Shown: positions 33,134-46,482, counted from the first letter of the stretch. The stretch: DNA of 64,000 bases from Gordionus sp. m RMFG-2023 (GCF_954871325.1 NC_088779.1:14696846-14760845); one strand, 5' to 3'. Translations and numbers: made by a program. The notes: generated from the letters alone by a model not told the origin.

Positions 33134-34618
33134 TAATATCAATAACTATAATAACCATAGATTTAATAATGATTATAATTACAGATATAACAGACATTAT
33201 AACGATTCAAGATTTATTCAAAGACATAACAACAATCATAATTTGGAAATCAAGGAAGAAATCAAGTATGCAATTGTAGATAACAACAAATAATAATCAA
33301 TCACGATACACAAACAAAGTAAACACTGTAAATATAGAAGAGATAAAAGAAGATGATATTGATAAGTTAGAGAAAAAAGAATATAATTTATATAATTTGT
33401 ACATAATCAATATGGATACCGATAATGATAACACAGCTAATGATCATATAAAGTTACAGTATATTTGAATGACGTGCCAATATTAATGCAAATATATACA
33501 GGTTCTAGATTCAGCATCCTACCGATTCATATTGCAAGAAATATTGGAATAAATATCTTAAATAAATCAGATACAAAATTAACTGGATACGATGGAAAAA
33601 TGATAATTTTATTAGGTACTGTCCAAGTCAAGGCAAAATTTGAGGACGAAGCTCACATCTTAAATGCTTATGTAGTCCAAAGTGACAAGATTGCACTTTT
33701 GGGAAGGACCAGATAACAGCTTTTGGAAATATACTAGATGAATTTGTGAATCTAGTTGAGGAAGATTATGATAATACTATACAAGAATTAATTAAGCAAT
33801 GCAATTTAAAACTTAACAAAAAGCCAATACTTCGCAGCTGCTATGTCAAATTACGTTTATAACAAGATGCCACATCTAAAATCATACCACCAAGACGTAT
33901 ACCTTATTCAAGAATTGATTTGATAACAAAAGAACTTCAAAAGTAGATAAACGACAAAATCATTGAACCTGTTGAAGATATTAGATGGTCTAGTCATCTC
34001 ACTCCCGTTTTTAAGAGCTATGGCTCACTTCGGCTCTGTGCTGACTTCAAAAATACTATAAACCCTGCTTTAGAAGATTTTAAATACCTAATACCACGCA
34101 TCAATGATTTAATTGCAAAATTATCTAAAGGTAAGAAATTTACAAAGATTGATTTTAAAAACGCATTTCTTCAAGTACCTATACACTAAGAATCTAGAGA
34201 TTTTCTCACAAAATCAACACACAAGGACTATTACAGGTTTACAAGACTGCCGTTTGGTTAAAGACTTCATCAGCAATATTCCAACAAACCATGGACAACA
34301 TATTCGGGGACATGAAAGATGTGATATTTTATATCGACGATCTACTGATTACTGGGGACGACAATATAGCTCATATGAATAACATAAAAATGATATTTGA
34401 CAAGATATCAAATATGGGCTTGCACCAAATTTTACTAAAAGTATATTTTTAAAGAAAAAACTACCGTTCTTGGGGCACGATATAGACGATAAAGGTCTAT
34501 ATCCGAATGCAGATAAGATTAAAGCATTTCAAACATGCCGGAACCGAAGACGAAAGAGGAATTGGCAACATTTTGGGGGATGGCGAGCTATTATCGAAAA
34601 TTTCTATGCAATTTTGAG

Positions 34619-37125
34619 CAGTGACCCCTACACTTTTTGAGGGATAGAAGCAGAATACCCCCCTAAAGTACCCCCCCCCCCCATTGTAAATTGTTTTTTG
34701 ACACCAATAAATTTCAAAAATAATTTTCAATATTTATTATAATATAAATATAATGTAAAAAATATATGCTTTAAAAATATTATTTTTAAATTTATAATTT
34801 AGATAAATTAGGGGTAGAGAAAGCAAAAGAATTTATAATTTCATCAATATTTAATTGTTAAAATAAATTATTTTCCATTGATAAAATGGTTAAATTATTA
34901 AGAAATGGATCTTTCATGACACTACGAAGTCTTGTTTTAATTAGTTTAATTTTACTCATGACCCTTTCGGCAGTACATGATGTAGTAGGAATAGTTAATA
35001 AATATTTATATAAAATTGTTAAATTTGGGAAAGCAGAAAAATTTATAAGCAGACTATAAGGTAAAATAAATGAATAGTTTCTCCAGTCTGAATCATTCAT
35101 CTCAGAATTATTATCATCATCAGAAGAAGCTAAATAATGTATTAGTAAAAATATTTTAATTAAATAAATTTACAATTCTCAGAATCTGACAAATCTTCTT
35201 TAACCTCTAGGTCACGAGTAATAATTACGTCCCCCGTTTTAGCCATTTTATAAATATTTCTAAACATCAACATTTCCTCAAAAACTTGACTTGTATTTAA
35301 TTTATAAAATTCACATATATCCTTGATATCATCTTTAACAATTGCCTTTTCCGCCATTCCCTTTGGGGTAAAAAATGATGTTTGACTCAAATATTTTATC
35401 GATTCATCGTTAAATCTTTCACTAAACTGCATAATAATTAAATCAAGTGCAGCATAAAACACACTGATTTTAAAGCTAAAATAAAATATTATATTTAATG
35501 ATGAAAGTATATATATATACACCTCTCCTTTTTGGATTGTAATGTTTGAAGTCTTGAACTTTCAAAATCAAAAGGTAAATTTCTCTTCTTCATAAAATCT
35601 TGGGCCTTTGAAAAGACATCCAAAAATTCAGTGTTATTATATATTTTAGGATTATAAAATAATAAAAGATAATAATTTAAATTATACTTCTCATATTAAT
35701 CAGGCAATCTTTTACCAATTGAATTTGATTTATTGCACCCTATATCCTTCGAAATGGTTTGCAATTTTGTACAAGCCAAGCTTGTTATCAACAATATTTT
35801 ATCCAAATCACATAGTGATAAAATAAAATCAAATTTTTCTATTCTATAGACTATAGCACTAGCCATAGTGGAAGTGGCAGGATCTTCAGAATTCTTTAAA
35901 TTTGCCAAAGCTGCCCTCAAAGCATCATAAAGTAGGAAAAAATTTACAATCACCTTATATGATGTTAGCTAGCTTCTATAAATATAAAATAAACATTATA
36001 TATAGAAACAATTAAGATAATATTACCGAGTGGTATTCTTGATGCGTAAAAATCTATGTGATTTTGTCAGCAAATCACTCTGACATGTTTTGAGCACTTC
36101 ATATCTTTTAACACCATTAAAATATACGTAAATTTCGTCTAATATTCATAAGACATTTCGCAGCTCTTTTACTGATTGGCATAATTGAACAACTATTAAA
36201 TTTAAACGATGACAATAGCACCAAATAAAAGCTGTCTTTGGCGCCTCCGCTCTAATCAAAGCCTGCACTCCATTAATTCTTCCACTCATGTTTGAGGCGC
36301 CATCATAGCTTTGCCCCACTAGGAATTCGAGGGGTAGATTCATGGAGCCAAGCTTGGATATTATATTCTTTTTAATATCGAGGCCCGTTGTATTTCCCGT
36401 ACAATAAATGTCTATCAGCCTTTCAACGGGCTTAGGTGTCTCGCTATTTTCAACATATCTCACTATCAAAGCTATTGCTTCTGATTTCGATACATCATAT
36501 GTGCCATCAACTATAATTGAATAGCACCTGTTGAATTCAATCTCCTTTTGTTTTTATAACCATATTTTTCATGGTTTCAATAAGAATATTTATGTTATTA
36601 TATGATAACAGATTTGAATATAATTTAGATTTTAATCCCTTAATTTTTTTCTCACTTCTTCTTTCTTCATTATCTTTTATATACATTTTAAGAACAGGCT
36701 CAGAATCTGCAATAAGTTTAATAAGGCTCATCATATTGCCATCTTGTTGCCTGTTCCCCCAGAAGGCTTGATTGCGAGATAAGCATTTATATTTTTTTTG
36801 GTTAATATTTTTGGGCATATTTTGACAATGATCTAAAAATTATAAATGATTATATATAAGATTTAATATTTAAATTTTTACTATTCACTTTGATAAAATT
36901 TTAATTTTGCGTCAAATCTTGAAAGTGGAAAAATAATTTTATGATAAAAAATATCTTATAACAAACTAATTATGCTAAACATCGACCATAAATATTTTTT
37001 AAAAAAAAAATAAAAAAAATTTTTTTAAAAAATTTTAAAATAAAAAATTTTTAAAAAAAAGTACCCCCATAGAAATTTATAGAAGCAGTTGCTTCGGACC
37101 CCCCCCCCCGTTGTAGGGGTCACTG
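34619..37125 (-). mobile_element. hAT (ZMYM1/DUF4371-like), 2.5 kb, inside copy C
   Basis: Inverted ends CAGTGACCCCTACA / TGTAGGGGTCACTG with the perfect 8-bp target duplication ATTTTGAG at 34611-34618 and 37126-37133. It is closely related to 41773-44529 but lacks about 250-300 nt at the transposase 5' side. Near the ends are CTTTTTGAG and poly-C/poly-G tracts with GCAGTTGCTTCGGACC. Confidence 0.97.
34858..36818 (-). pseudogene. hAT transposase, decayed deletion copy
   Basis: Minus-strand pieces, 5' to 3'. FWGNRQQDGN and its helix-rich continuation lie at 36818-36537. At 36469-36146, the segment LVGQSYDGASNMSGRINGVQ carries a catalytic-region Asp and is followed by IWCYCHRLNLIVVQ. DPATSTMASAIVYRIEKFDF lies at 35953-35696. 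TIPTTSCTAERVMSKIKLIK, the hAT C-terminal dimerisation block, lies at 35100-34858. These equal parts of the better copy at 42030-44207. The frame changes near 36.5 kb and the N-terminus is deleted, so this copy is inactive. Breaks between pieces partly coincide with about 40-nt introns. Confidence 0.85.
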
Positions 37126-39669
37126 ATTTTGAGGACATAGCTGATCCCTTATACAAAATAGTTAATAAAGACAAATGGTTATGGGATAGTACACATCAAG
37201 AAAGCTTCGATGACCTGAAAAAGCTGATAAGTACTCCGCCTACGTTAATTTTTATAACCCGGATTGATGTTTCAAAGAAGGGTCAAGGCGCCGTATTATT
37301 TCTTATTGAGGGTGATGGTAAAAAGAAACCTGTTGCTTTCGCGTCAAGAGCATTATTAAAATCAGAGTTAAACTATACATTGAAAGAGAATTTGTCTGTA
37401 ATATACGCGGTAAAGAAGTTTCAAGAATATTTAATTGGAGCGATATTTACAAAAATCACAGACCACAAGCCACTCATTTATATATTTAGGAAGGGACTGA
37501 AGGATAATACTTCCATATCAATGAGAATTCAAAAATGTAGTTTGGCAATGGGAGCTCACAATTTTACGATAATCCATAGAATAGGAAACAAAATATAGTA
37601 CCAGATTGTTTGTCAAGATTACCACAAATGAACACAGAGATGGTACAATAGATGGTGAAATAATTGATGATAAATTATGGGATATACTAATAAATTTCAA
37701 AAGAATAGTTAAAGAAACTAGTATTGATAAATAATTAATGGAAATTATTGACAACATAAAGAATGATGAACAGATAAAGAACAAAACATATAAAAATATG
37801 GAGATGGAATTGAGCTTAATTAAAGATTGTCTCTTTAAAGAAAATATGATAATAATACTTCGAAACATGAGAAAAGAAATGTTGCAAGAGTTGCATAAAG
37901 GTCATTTAGATGCTGGGAAAACAAAATCATTAGCGAGAGATTATTGTGGGCTGGTATAAACGCAGAAATAGATCAGGAGGTAAAAAATTGTGATTCATTT
38001 AATAAATATGCAGATAATCCTCACAATATACAAAACCCATGAGAAACAACAACAAAAATATTCGAACGTGTGCACATAAATTTTGCTCAATTTCAAGATA
38101 GCAATTTTATGGTATGTGTCGACGCATTTAGCAAGTTCCCTATTATTGAAAGAATGAGAAATATAACAACTGAAACAATTAAAGAATCGACGAAAATAAT
38201 CAGCTTAAAAAATGTGAGTGATAATGAAACTAATTTTACAAGTAACTTATTTAATAAATTTTGTGAAGATCATGGAATCAAACACATACTCACCGCACCT
38301 CACCACCTACAGTTCAATGGTCAGTGTAAACGTTTGATAAGATCAATGAATGAGTATGAAAAGTAACATGGAGAACAATAAAATAGACTTAGATATAGCT
38401 TTAGAAAAGTTTTTATTTAATTTAACACTCCAAAGGCAACAACAATCACGATACCAAACAGAGTAATGTTTTTCAGAACTAAAAAACCAGATGGAATTAT
38501 TAAACCACAAGAAGATAAAGTGAATTAATTTAATTGAAATATATCGTCAAATAGAAATATCGTGATGGGAGACAAAGTTTGGTATAATACTTTCAAGGAA
38601 AACATTTGGGACAAAGGTATGGTAACATGTAAATAAGAAAGATGAGGACACTATAAATGATAGTAACTCTTCTCTTAATACCCCATTTATTGGATTTTTG
38701 TCCCATCTACCTATTTTAACATTAATGACAGGGATACTATTAATAGTATCCCTGTAATTAGCTTTAGCATTAACTATTTTTAAAACTATCTTTTTAAAAT
38801 TTTTTACTCTAAAAATTAGGGAGATATACATTCCTCTAAATAAAAAATAATAATAGATTCCTCTTCTCACTAATAGCACTATTCACACTGATATCCCAAT
38901 AGAAGAATACACTATAATTAACATAAAACTTTTTATAAAAATCGGCGTCAATGATCTGATTAGAGTGAAGATCAAAAATAAGAGGCTGACAGTTCTTTGT
39001 ACCAAATAGTACAATAATAAACCGCAATTAGCTTTTGCAATGTAGACATTGGTATCCCACAAAATTAAAAATTAATCTTTTAGATCCTCATTTGAATGAA
39101 TTTATCATATGAAATAGATACTAGAAACAAAATTATAAAAAAACATTTAGACCAGATTAAAAAAAGTTCAACGAATATTATACCTCTAAAAATGGTACAA
39201 CAGATTTGAAAACAAATGTTAATAATGCAATACCTTATACTATAAATTTTAGATGGGGAAGAAGTGATGATCAACCAGTACGAAATCAAAGTATACAAGT
39301 ACAAGATCAGAGTCTTAACAGTCAAAGACCAATCAGAAATATAATATTGCCTAAAAAATTGGAAAATTTCATAATGAATATAAAATAAGATTAAAAAAAA
39401 ATATATATATAATAAATAATAAAATATTTTTTTTATTATAAAGAATTTTTAAATTTAAAATGAACTTTCAATAGCTTATACTATATAAACAAAATTTTTT
39501 TTTGTGGATAAAAACTAATGGAATATACTAGTGATGACTAACGATAACCATCAAGATCAACAAAGGACAAACGAACATAAATGATAAAGAAACCGGTAAG
39601 CAAGACAAACGATAAGATGATAGAGAGAGGGCGAAAACTTAAATTAAAAAAAGTGAAATGTTAAGTAGT

Positions 39670-40004
39670 TGTAATTGTTTTTTTTATTCTCCTTTTTTTT
39701 TTGTTTTGGTAATGACATTCAAATTTTAAATTTTTTCTTTTTTTGTTAATGACATTGAACTATAAAAATTCTAATTGTTAATGACATTATACAAGTTACA
39801 ATTTATTTCGAAAGGTCATTTTGTTACCTTCGGTGATAATATAAATTATATTTTATTATAAAAGCAACGAATTTTATTTGTATTTTCAGTGAAAAATAGA
39901 TTTAATTCTTTGATAAAATAACTTGGTTCATGAATTTATTAAAATATATCATGGGATTCTTTGATAAAATAATCCTGATTTTTATTATTACTCCGAATAT
40001 TACA
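39670..40004 (+). repeat. putative right LTR of copy C
   Basis: 335 bp with matching inverted termini TGTAAT..ATTACA. It is preceded by a purine-rich stretch (AGAGAGAGGGCGAAAAC near 39.63 kb) that could be the polypurine tract. Its first 125 bp recur at 20874-21000. Its right edge coincides with the point where the split hAT resumes. Flanking bases (TCTGT left, TCGAA right) are not a clean target duplication. Confidence 0.55.
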
Positions 40005-41772
40005 TCGAAATGATTATATTTATTAAATTAAGGTTATATAATAATTTAAATAATAAAAGTCAATTAAGTTTCAACTGTTAATGCTAAATTAATATTTAGT
40101 GAGTGATATTAATATTCTATTTTTAATACATTTGATTGCAAGCTGACATAGTGAAAATATAATTTATATGTATTAATCGAATCTAATAATTAAAATAGTA
40201 TTCATTTAATAAAAATTTAGATAGTCTTATTAATTTTTAAATAATAAAACTAAATTATATTATTTAATAGAATTATAAAAGAAATCGTTCAGGGGGCAAC
40301 CAAAAAAATTTATTTTTAGTTCAAGAGGATATTAAGGAGCCATTAAAAAAATTTTTGCTTCAAAGGACTATCCAAATTTTTAAGGGGGCTCGAGATGCCA
40401 CTGACAAAATTTATGATATATATAGACCTGTGCGCCGATGTCTCAATTGACGGCGGCGGTTTTTTTTAAATTTTTTATCGGCGTTCGGCGGCGCGCCGAT
40501 TTCGCCGCCGCCTACTAAATTGTCGGCAGCGGCGGCGGCGCGATATTTATTTAAAAAAATTTTTTTAATAAATTTAATTTATAAATCAATGTATTACATT
40601 TTTTTATAATTTGGCGCTCTTTTCTAACACATTGTTAACATAGTTTATTTCTTAAATTATTTCCTGTCTCACTTCAATTTAAATTCATGTATATTCTCAT
40701 TCTCAGAAATAGACTAAGGAATTGCATTTTCACTCAGATCAGAGTGACATGTAATATTCTATTGATTTTTATTATAACAAATATATATTTGGAATGCAAA
40801 CAAAATATTAAGTAAGAAATATAATAAATCAGAATTCAGATTTAGCTAAATTATAATTATCATGAATAAATAGAATTTTATTAAGATTGATGGGACATAA
40901 AGAAGTCCTTTTTGCATTGAGTATTAATCCAGCAATGGAAAAAATTCTTTCGCTGGGTGTACTGGTTGCAGGTATACAAAGAACCTTCCTAGCTAAATTA
41001 GCAAGCCTAGGAAGTTCCAGTTGCTTTTTCTTCCAAAAGGTTAATGCATCCTCTTCTGGGATATTATTTTGGCTTAGCAAAATATGGCATTCTTGTTCTA
41101 AATTACTTATATTGTTATAATCACTGCCTGGAATGGAATGTTTACGAGCTATTTTGGCGATATAAGAACTGGAAGTCTCCCCATTATCTTCAACTTGGAT
41201 TTCACTTTGTGCATTTTTATCATTTTCTAAAAGTTTTAAATGTCTTGTTAAAAATTGCAATGATGTAGTAGAATTTGAAATTAAATATTCTGACACAATT
41301 TTCAGATTTTGAAATCTGGGATCAAAGAGAGTCGCTAATATCCAATGTTCAAAATATAATTTTATTAATAAAAATATAAAATAACTTGAAGTTAAGTAAT
41401 GGGAAACCTATGGTCAAGCTTTTTTTGCATATTTTCTTTTAAACAAATAATATCTGAGGAATCAGATATATTGATCTGTATGTGGGTTTCTATTTCACTG
41501 CGAAATAATAACCCTAGATTTATAGTCGATCCCTTTTGGGAGGAAAGAAATTCCACCGACTCTCGGAATGGAATTAATACGGCATAAAGCTCGTCAATCA
41601 TATCCCATTCATTATTAAAAAGTTTTAAACATTGTTTTCCTATTTTATTCAAAACATTATTAATAGGATTTTTGTTCACGCTACGAACACTTTCGAGCAT
41701 AATTAATATGCTGTGCCAGCGGGTAGGGCAATTTAATTTTAACGTTTTTGTATTATATAGATTGGTTGGTGT

Positions 41773-44529
41773 CAGTGCCCCTACACTTTTTGAGCGAATG
41801 AAGCAGAATACCCCCTAGAAAAGTGCCCCCTTGAAATGTATCCTCCCCCCCTTCGAAAAAATGATAATTATGACACCCATAAATTTCAAAAATAATTTTT
41901 ATTGCATCAATTTTTAATATATAATATAAATAAAATGCAAAAAATATAACTTTATAAATATTATTTTTAATTTAATAATTTAGATAAATTAGGGGAAGAG
42001 AAAGCGAAAGAATTTATAATTTCATCAATATTTAATTGTTTAAATAAAAATTTTTCCATTGATAATATGGTTAAATTATTGAGAAAAGAATCTTTCATAG
42101 TACTGCGCAGTCTTGTTTTAATTAATTAAATTTTACTCATAACATTTTCGGCAGTACATGAGGTTGTGGGAATGGTTAATAAATATTTATATAAAATTCT
42201 TAAATTAGGGAAAGCAGAAAAATTTAAAAGTAGACGATAAGGTAAAATAGATGAATAGTTTTTCCAATCTGAATCGTAAGTCCCTGAATTATCATCATCA
42301 TCAGAAGAAGCTAAATAATATATTGGTAAAATTATTTTAATTAAATAAATTTACAATTCTCAGAATATGACAAATCTTTAGATTCTTGAACCTCTAGGTC
42401 ATGAGTAATAATTACATTCCCCATTTTGGCCATCTTATAAATATTTCTAAACTTCAACATTTCTTCGAAAATTTGACTTGAATTTAAATTGTAAAATTCA
42501 CAGATATCCTCAATATCTTCTTTAATAATTGATTTTCCTGCCATTCCCTTTGGCGTAAAAAATTATGTTTGATGTAAAAATTTCATGGAATCATCATTAA
42601 ATCTTTCGTTAAACTGCGTAATAATTAAATCGAGTGCAGCATAAAACACACCTATTTTAAAGCTAAAAAAAATTTATATATTTAATGATGAAAGTATATA
42701 TACCTCTCCTTTTTGGATTGTAATGTTTGAAGTCTAGAACTTTCAAAATCAAAATGTAGATTTCTCTCCTTCATAAAATCTTGCGCCTTTGAAAAAACAT
42801 CCAAAAATTCAGTGTTATTATATATTTTAGGATTATAAAATAATAAAAGATAATAATTTAAATTATACTTCTCATATTAATCAGGCAATCTTTTACCAAT
42901 TGAATTTGATTTATTGCATACCCTATATCCTTCGAAATGGTTTGCAATTTTGTACAAGCCAAGCTTGTTATCAACAATATTTTATCCCAAACACAAAGTG
43001 ATAAGATAAAATCAATTTTTTCTATTCTAAAGACTATAGCACTAGCCATAATGGAAGTGGCAGGATCTTCAGAATCCTTTAAATTTGTTAAAGCTGCCCT
43101 CAAGGCATCATAAAGTTGAAAAAAATTTACAATAGTTTTATATGACGATATCCAGCTTCTAAATAAAAAAAAATTTAAATAAATAAGGAACTATTACCGA
43201 GTGGTATTCTTGACGCGTAGAAATCGTTGCCATTTTTTCAGATCATTACACTGAAATTTTTTGAGTACCTCATATCTTTTTACACCATTAAAATAGACAT
43301 AAATCTCATCTAGTATTCCTAGAACATTTCGAAGTTCTTTAATTGATTGGCATAATTGAACAACGATTAAATTTAATCGATGACAATAACACCAAATAAA
43401 AGCTGCCTTTGGCGCCTCTGCTCTAATCAAGGCTTGCACACCATTGATTCTTCCACTCATGTTTGAGGCGCCATCATAACTTTGCCCAACTAGATATTCA
43501 AGTGGTAAATTCATCGAGCCAAGTTTGGATATTATATTATGCTTTATATCGAGACCTGTGGTATTTCCCGTACAATATATGTCAATTAGTCTTTCAACAG
43601 GCTTCGGCGTCTCACTATTTTCAACATATCTTACTATCAAAGCTATTGATTCTGATTTCGAAACATCGTATGTGCCATCAACTATGATTGAAAAGCACCT
43701 GTTAAATGTAATCTCATTTTGAATTTTTTTTATAACCATATTTTTCATGGTTTCAATGATAATGTTTATGTTATTATATGATAATAGGTTTGAATATAAT
43801 TTCGTTTTTAATCCCTTATTTTTTTTATCCTTTTTTCTTTCTTCATTTTGCTGTATGTACATTTTTAGTATAGGTTCAGAATCTGCAATAAGCTTAATAA
43901 GGGCCATCATATTGCCTTCTTGTTGCCTGTTCCCCCAGAAGACTTGGTTACGATATATTAAATAATCTAAACATCTTATTATAATTCTTATAATAGAACG
44001 GTTATTATCTACACATTCTTTCTGAGGTGTTATAAATTTTAATATCGAATTTTTATTATGAGAAAGCCTTCCATAATCGGCCATCATATGTGCCTGTGAA
44101 GATTCATGCAGAATAATATCACGATTAATATTTTGCCATTTATCTAGACCTTCACATGTCCATTTTGAATTTGCGTGTGTACCACCAATAAGGGACATGT
44201 TAAGCAAAAAATTTTATTCATTTTAATACTATAAATAATCCAATTTCTAGGAATTTTGCTATTGTCAATATTGGTTAATATTTTTAGGCATATTTTAAAA
44301 TTGGAAAAATAATTTATGACAAGAAATTTCGGATAACAAATTTACTAAACATCGACCAAAATTTCCGTCAATATATTAAATTAAATAGTAAGTGGGGAGG
44401 GGGGGGGGTCTTATTGTTACATTTATAAACCAGAAATCACATGATCATGATGGATGTAAAAAAAAGTACCCCCACTCAAATTTACTGAAGCAGTTGCTTC
44501 GGACCCCCCCCCCGTTGTAGGGGCCCCTG
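41773..44529 (-). mobile_element. hAT (ZMYM1/DUF4371-like), 2.76 kb, nested
   Basis: Ends CAGTGCCCCTACA and TGTAGGGGCCCCTG, with the perfect 8-bp target duplication GTTGGTGT at 41765-41772 and 44530-44537. It is the fuller of the two copies of this family in the window; the other is at 34619-37125. Confidence 0.97.
42030..44207 (-). CDS. hAT transposase, ZMYM1/DUF4371-like
   Basis: A 337-residue open exon (44207-43194) starts TCEGLDKWQNINRDIILHES-like and has CFSIIVDGTYDVSKSES (catalytic Asp), LVGQSYDGASNMSG (second Asp) and IWCYCHRLNLIVVQ. A 39-nt intron (43159-43197, GTAATA..TTTTAG type on the minus strand) follows. Later exons are at 43103-42858 (DPATSIMASAIVFRIEKIDF), 42544-42341 and about 42240-42030 (hAT C-terminal block, IKTRLRS). 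Some later exons carry in-frame stops, so activity is doubtful. Family members cut and paste DNA and leave 8-bp duplications, as seen here. Confidence 0.85.
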
Positions 44530-46482
44530 GTTGGTGTAATGACATTTCTATTATCCACTTCGTTATCAAAATGGTCATCAAGGTATGGATCAGAATCATC
44601 AATATCCAAGATATGACCTGTCTCATAAATTGACTGGAGACATATACGATGCTCATCTTCAATTTCACATTCCAAATCAGTTACTCGATATCTGAGGGCT
44701 GAAATAATTTCTCTAATTTTTTTAAGGAGATTATCAATTCTGACAACTTTTTTTATGCTATCAACTGTAACCAAATAATGTAGTCCATGGCCTAAGCATA
44801 AATGGTGCTCATAATCCCCCAATCTGACGCTTCTTTTGACATTTGCCCCTGCATCAGTTACCATTTGTATTATTTTGGCTTTTAAATGAAACTCCTCTTC
44901 GATACCATCAATCTCCGATAATATGGTTTCCCCAGTATGCTTTTGAGTCATATTTCGGGTTGCCAGGGTAAAATATTTTAAATCAAAATTTTCATCTAAA
45001 TGATGAAAACTAAATGTAATATAATTTCGCCGCTTGAAATGATCGGTCCATAAATCAAAAGTAATGGAATAGAATTTTGGACCGTCATCAATCAGGTTTA
45101 AAACATGTGCCTTTATAGAACAATAAACATCATCAAGTGCTCCACGACTAATAGTTGTCCTATTAGGCAATTCTGATGAGGAATCAATTATCTTATATTT
45201 CTATTTTTTTAGGTAATTTATTTTTTAATAATCATTTTATTTAAATTTTAAACCTTTAGAAAATCTGTCATCCCATTATTGCTTATAGAATCAAATGGCA
45301 ATAAATCTAAGCAGCACATCAAAACATAATTTCGCCCTATTAGAAAAAAAGATATTTAAAAAAGAGAAACAAATAAAAAATTTGATTTAGTTGTTTTAAA
45401 GTTTTACATAATTATTTTAATAAATTATATATTAAGTTTATACATTAAAAAGATCTCAAAATAGAGCTGACAATAAACAAACTAAAAATTTAGTTGTTTT
45501 AAAGTTTTACATAATTATTTTATTAATTTAAATTATACATAAGTTTATGCATTGGATCTCAAAATAGAGCTGACAATAAACAAACTAAAAATTTAGTTGT
45601 TTTAAAGTTTTACATAATTATTTTAATAAATTATATATTAAGTTTGTACATTAAAAAGTTCTCAAAATAAGAGCTGACAAAACAAACTAAAAAATTTAGT
45701 TGTTTTGAACAAATAGAGCTTAATAAAATTAATTTAACAAACCAGTTAAAAATTTAAAGTGAATATTAATAAACATTAATACTAATCTAAGAGCCATTTT
45801 TTATCTTTTATATTCTTGCTACATGTTGGCGTTGGCTTTAGAAACATTTTTAGAGTTTGAATGGATTTATTATTATTAGTTTTTTCTGATATTTTATTCA
45901 CATTAATTAAGTGACGAGAAAGGTTACTCGTACTTATATTTTTGCTATAACATTTGATATCATAACTAAAATATAAGTTATATATAAATATAAGTCTAAA
46001 ATTAAAATAAATTACTGTGAAAATGGATTATTTTTATCCGAATCTTCCTCATGTGCTTTTCTTATTCTCATTCTTCAAAATAAGATTTCCAAAGTACTTC
46101 CACACATACCTTGATTTTTGATTAGTAGAGAGAGTTGTTATTTCATAATTGTATATAGGGTGGTTTAAAACGCGCAAATCCATAAAAATAATTAATATAG
46201 CCGAAATGAATATGGTGTATGAATGAATGTAAATGATATACACTATTCTATTATATAAAGCAATAGAATACAATTCATGTTTTATTATATTAATGTTAAT
46301 ATTCAAATTTAAATAATAATAATTTAATATATAAATATAATTAAACAACATTCTAAATATTATACACGTCGCGCCGCCGCCATAAGAAAAATCGGCGGCT
46401 AGCCGGCTCACGCTGTTGATCTCAATCGGCGGCTGTTCCGGCGTGAATAAAATTGCCGGCGGCGCACAGGTCTAGATATACA

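Larger units (their letters stand above)
31322..40004 (+). mobile_element. old Ty3/gypsy copy C with nested insertions
   Basis: Fossil LTR retroelement of a lineage different from A and B, with AT-rich codon use and many breaks, so old. Parts in order: gag-like region with Asn-rich tail (about 31.33-33.3 kb), protease region (about 33.45-33.72 kb), reverse transcriptase (about 33.8-34.6 kb), RNase H (about 37.13-37.6 kb), integrase (about 37.7-38.4 kb), 3' region, and a right LTR at 39670-40004. A Tc1/mariner sits inside the gag part, a hAT inside reverse transcriptase, and another hAT (28544-31321) immediately upstream. The 54 bp left of that hAT probably belong to the same element. The left LTR remnant lies far away at 20874. 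Confidence 0.85.
19541..40403 (-). mobile_element. non-autonomous hAT copy split by a 19-kb nested insertion
   Basis: The left part, 19541-20873, begins CAGGGGGGTCGATAGCC. The right part, 40005-40403, ends with the complement of CAGTGGCATC. Together they are an inverted copy of the complete element at 54611-56611: the left part corresponds to its last 1.6 kb and the right part to its first 0.4 kb. The perfect 8-bp duplication ACAAAATT at 19533-19540 and 40404-40411 proves the two parts were one insertion. Everything between 20874 and about 40004 arrived later. No transposase is encoded. Confidence 0.9.
40829..45170 (-). pseudogene. hAT transposase interrupted by another hAT
   Basis: The 5' part (45170 to 44538) contains FYSITFDLWTDHFKRRNY with the first catalytic Asp, IIQMVTDAGANVKRSVRL with the second, and CLGHGLHYLV. 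It stops where the inner hAT begins. It resumes beyond 41772 with the conserved TRWHSILIMLESV and continues to 41392. A further exon (41296-40829) holds FWKKKQLELPRLANLARKVL and IPATSTPSERIFSIAGLILN, the hAT C-terminal dimerisation block. A probable 5' exon at 46411-46049 ends near VWKYFGNLILKNENKKST, the start of a BED finger whose second half is missing. The inner insertion shows this copy is inactive. Confidence 0.85.
40423..46474 (-). mobile_element. hAT with GC-rich ends, containing a second hAT
   Basis: Ends TAGACCTGTGCGCCG and CGGCGCACAGGTCTA, each followed inward by CGGCGG-rich palindromic DNA. The flanks GATATATA (40415-40422) and GATATACA (46475-46482) match at 7 of 8 positions, consistent with an old hAT target duplication. 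The minus-strand transposase is interrupted by the hAT at 41773-44529. Related pieces occur at 15925-17760 and 56935-57720. Confidence 0.88.
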
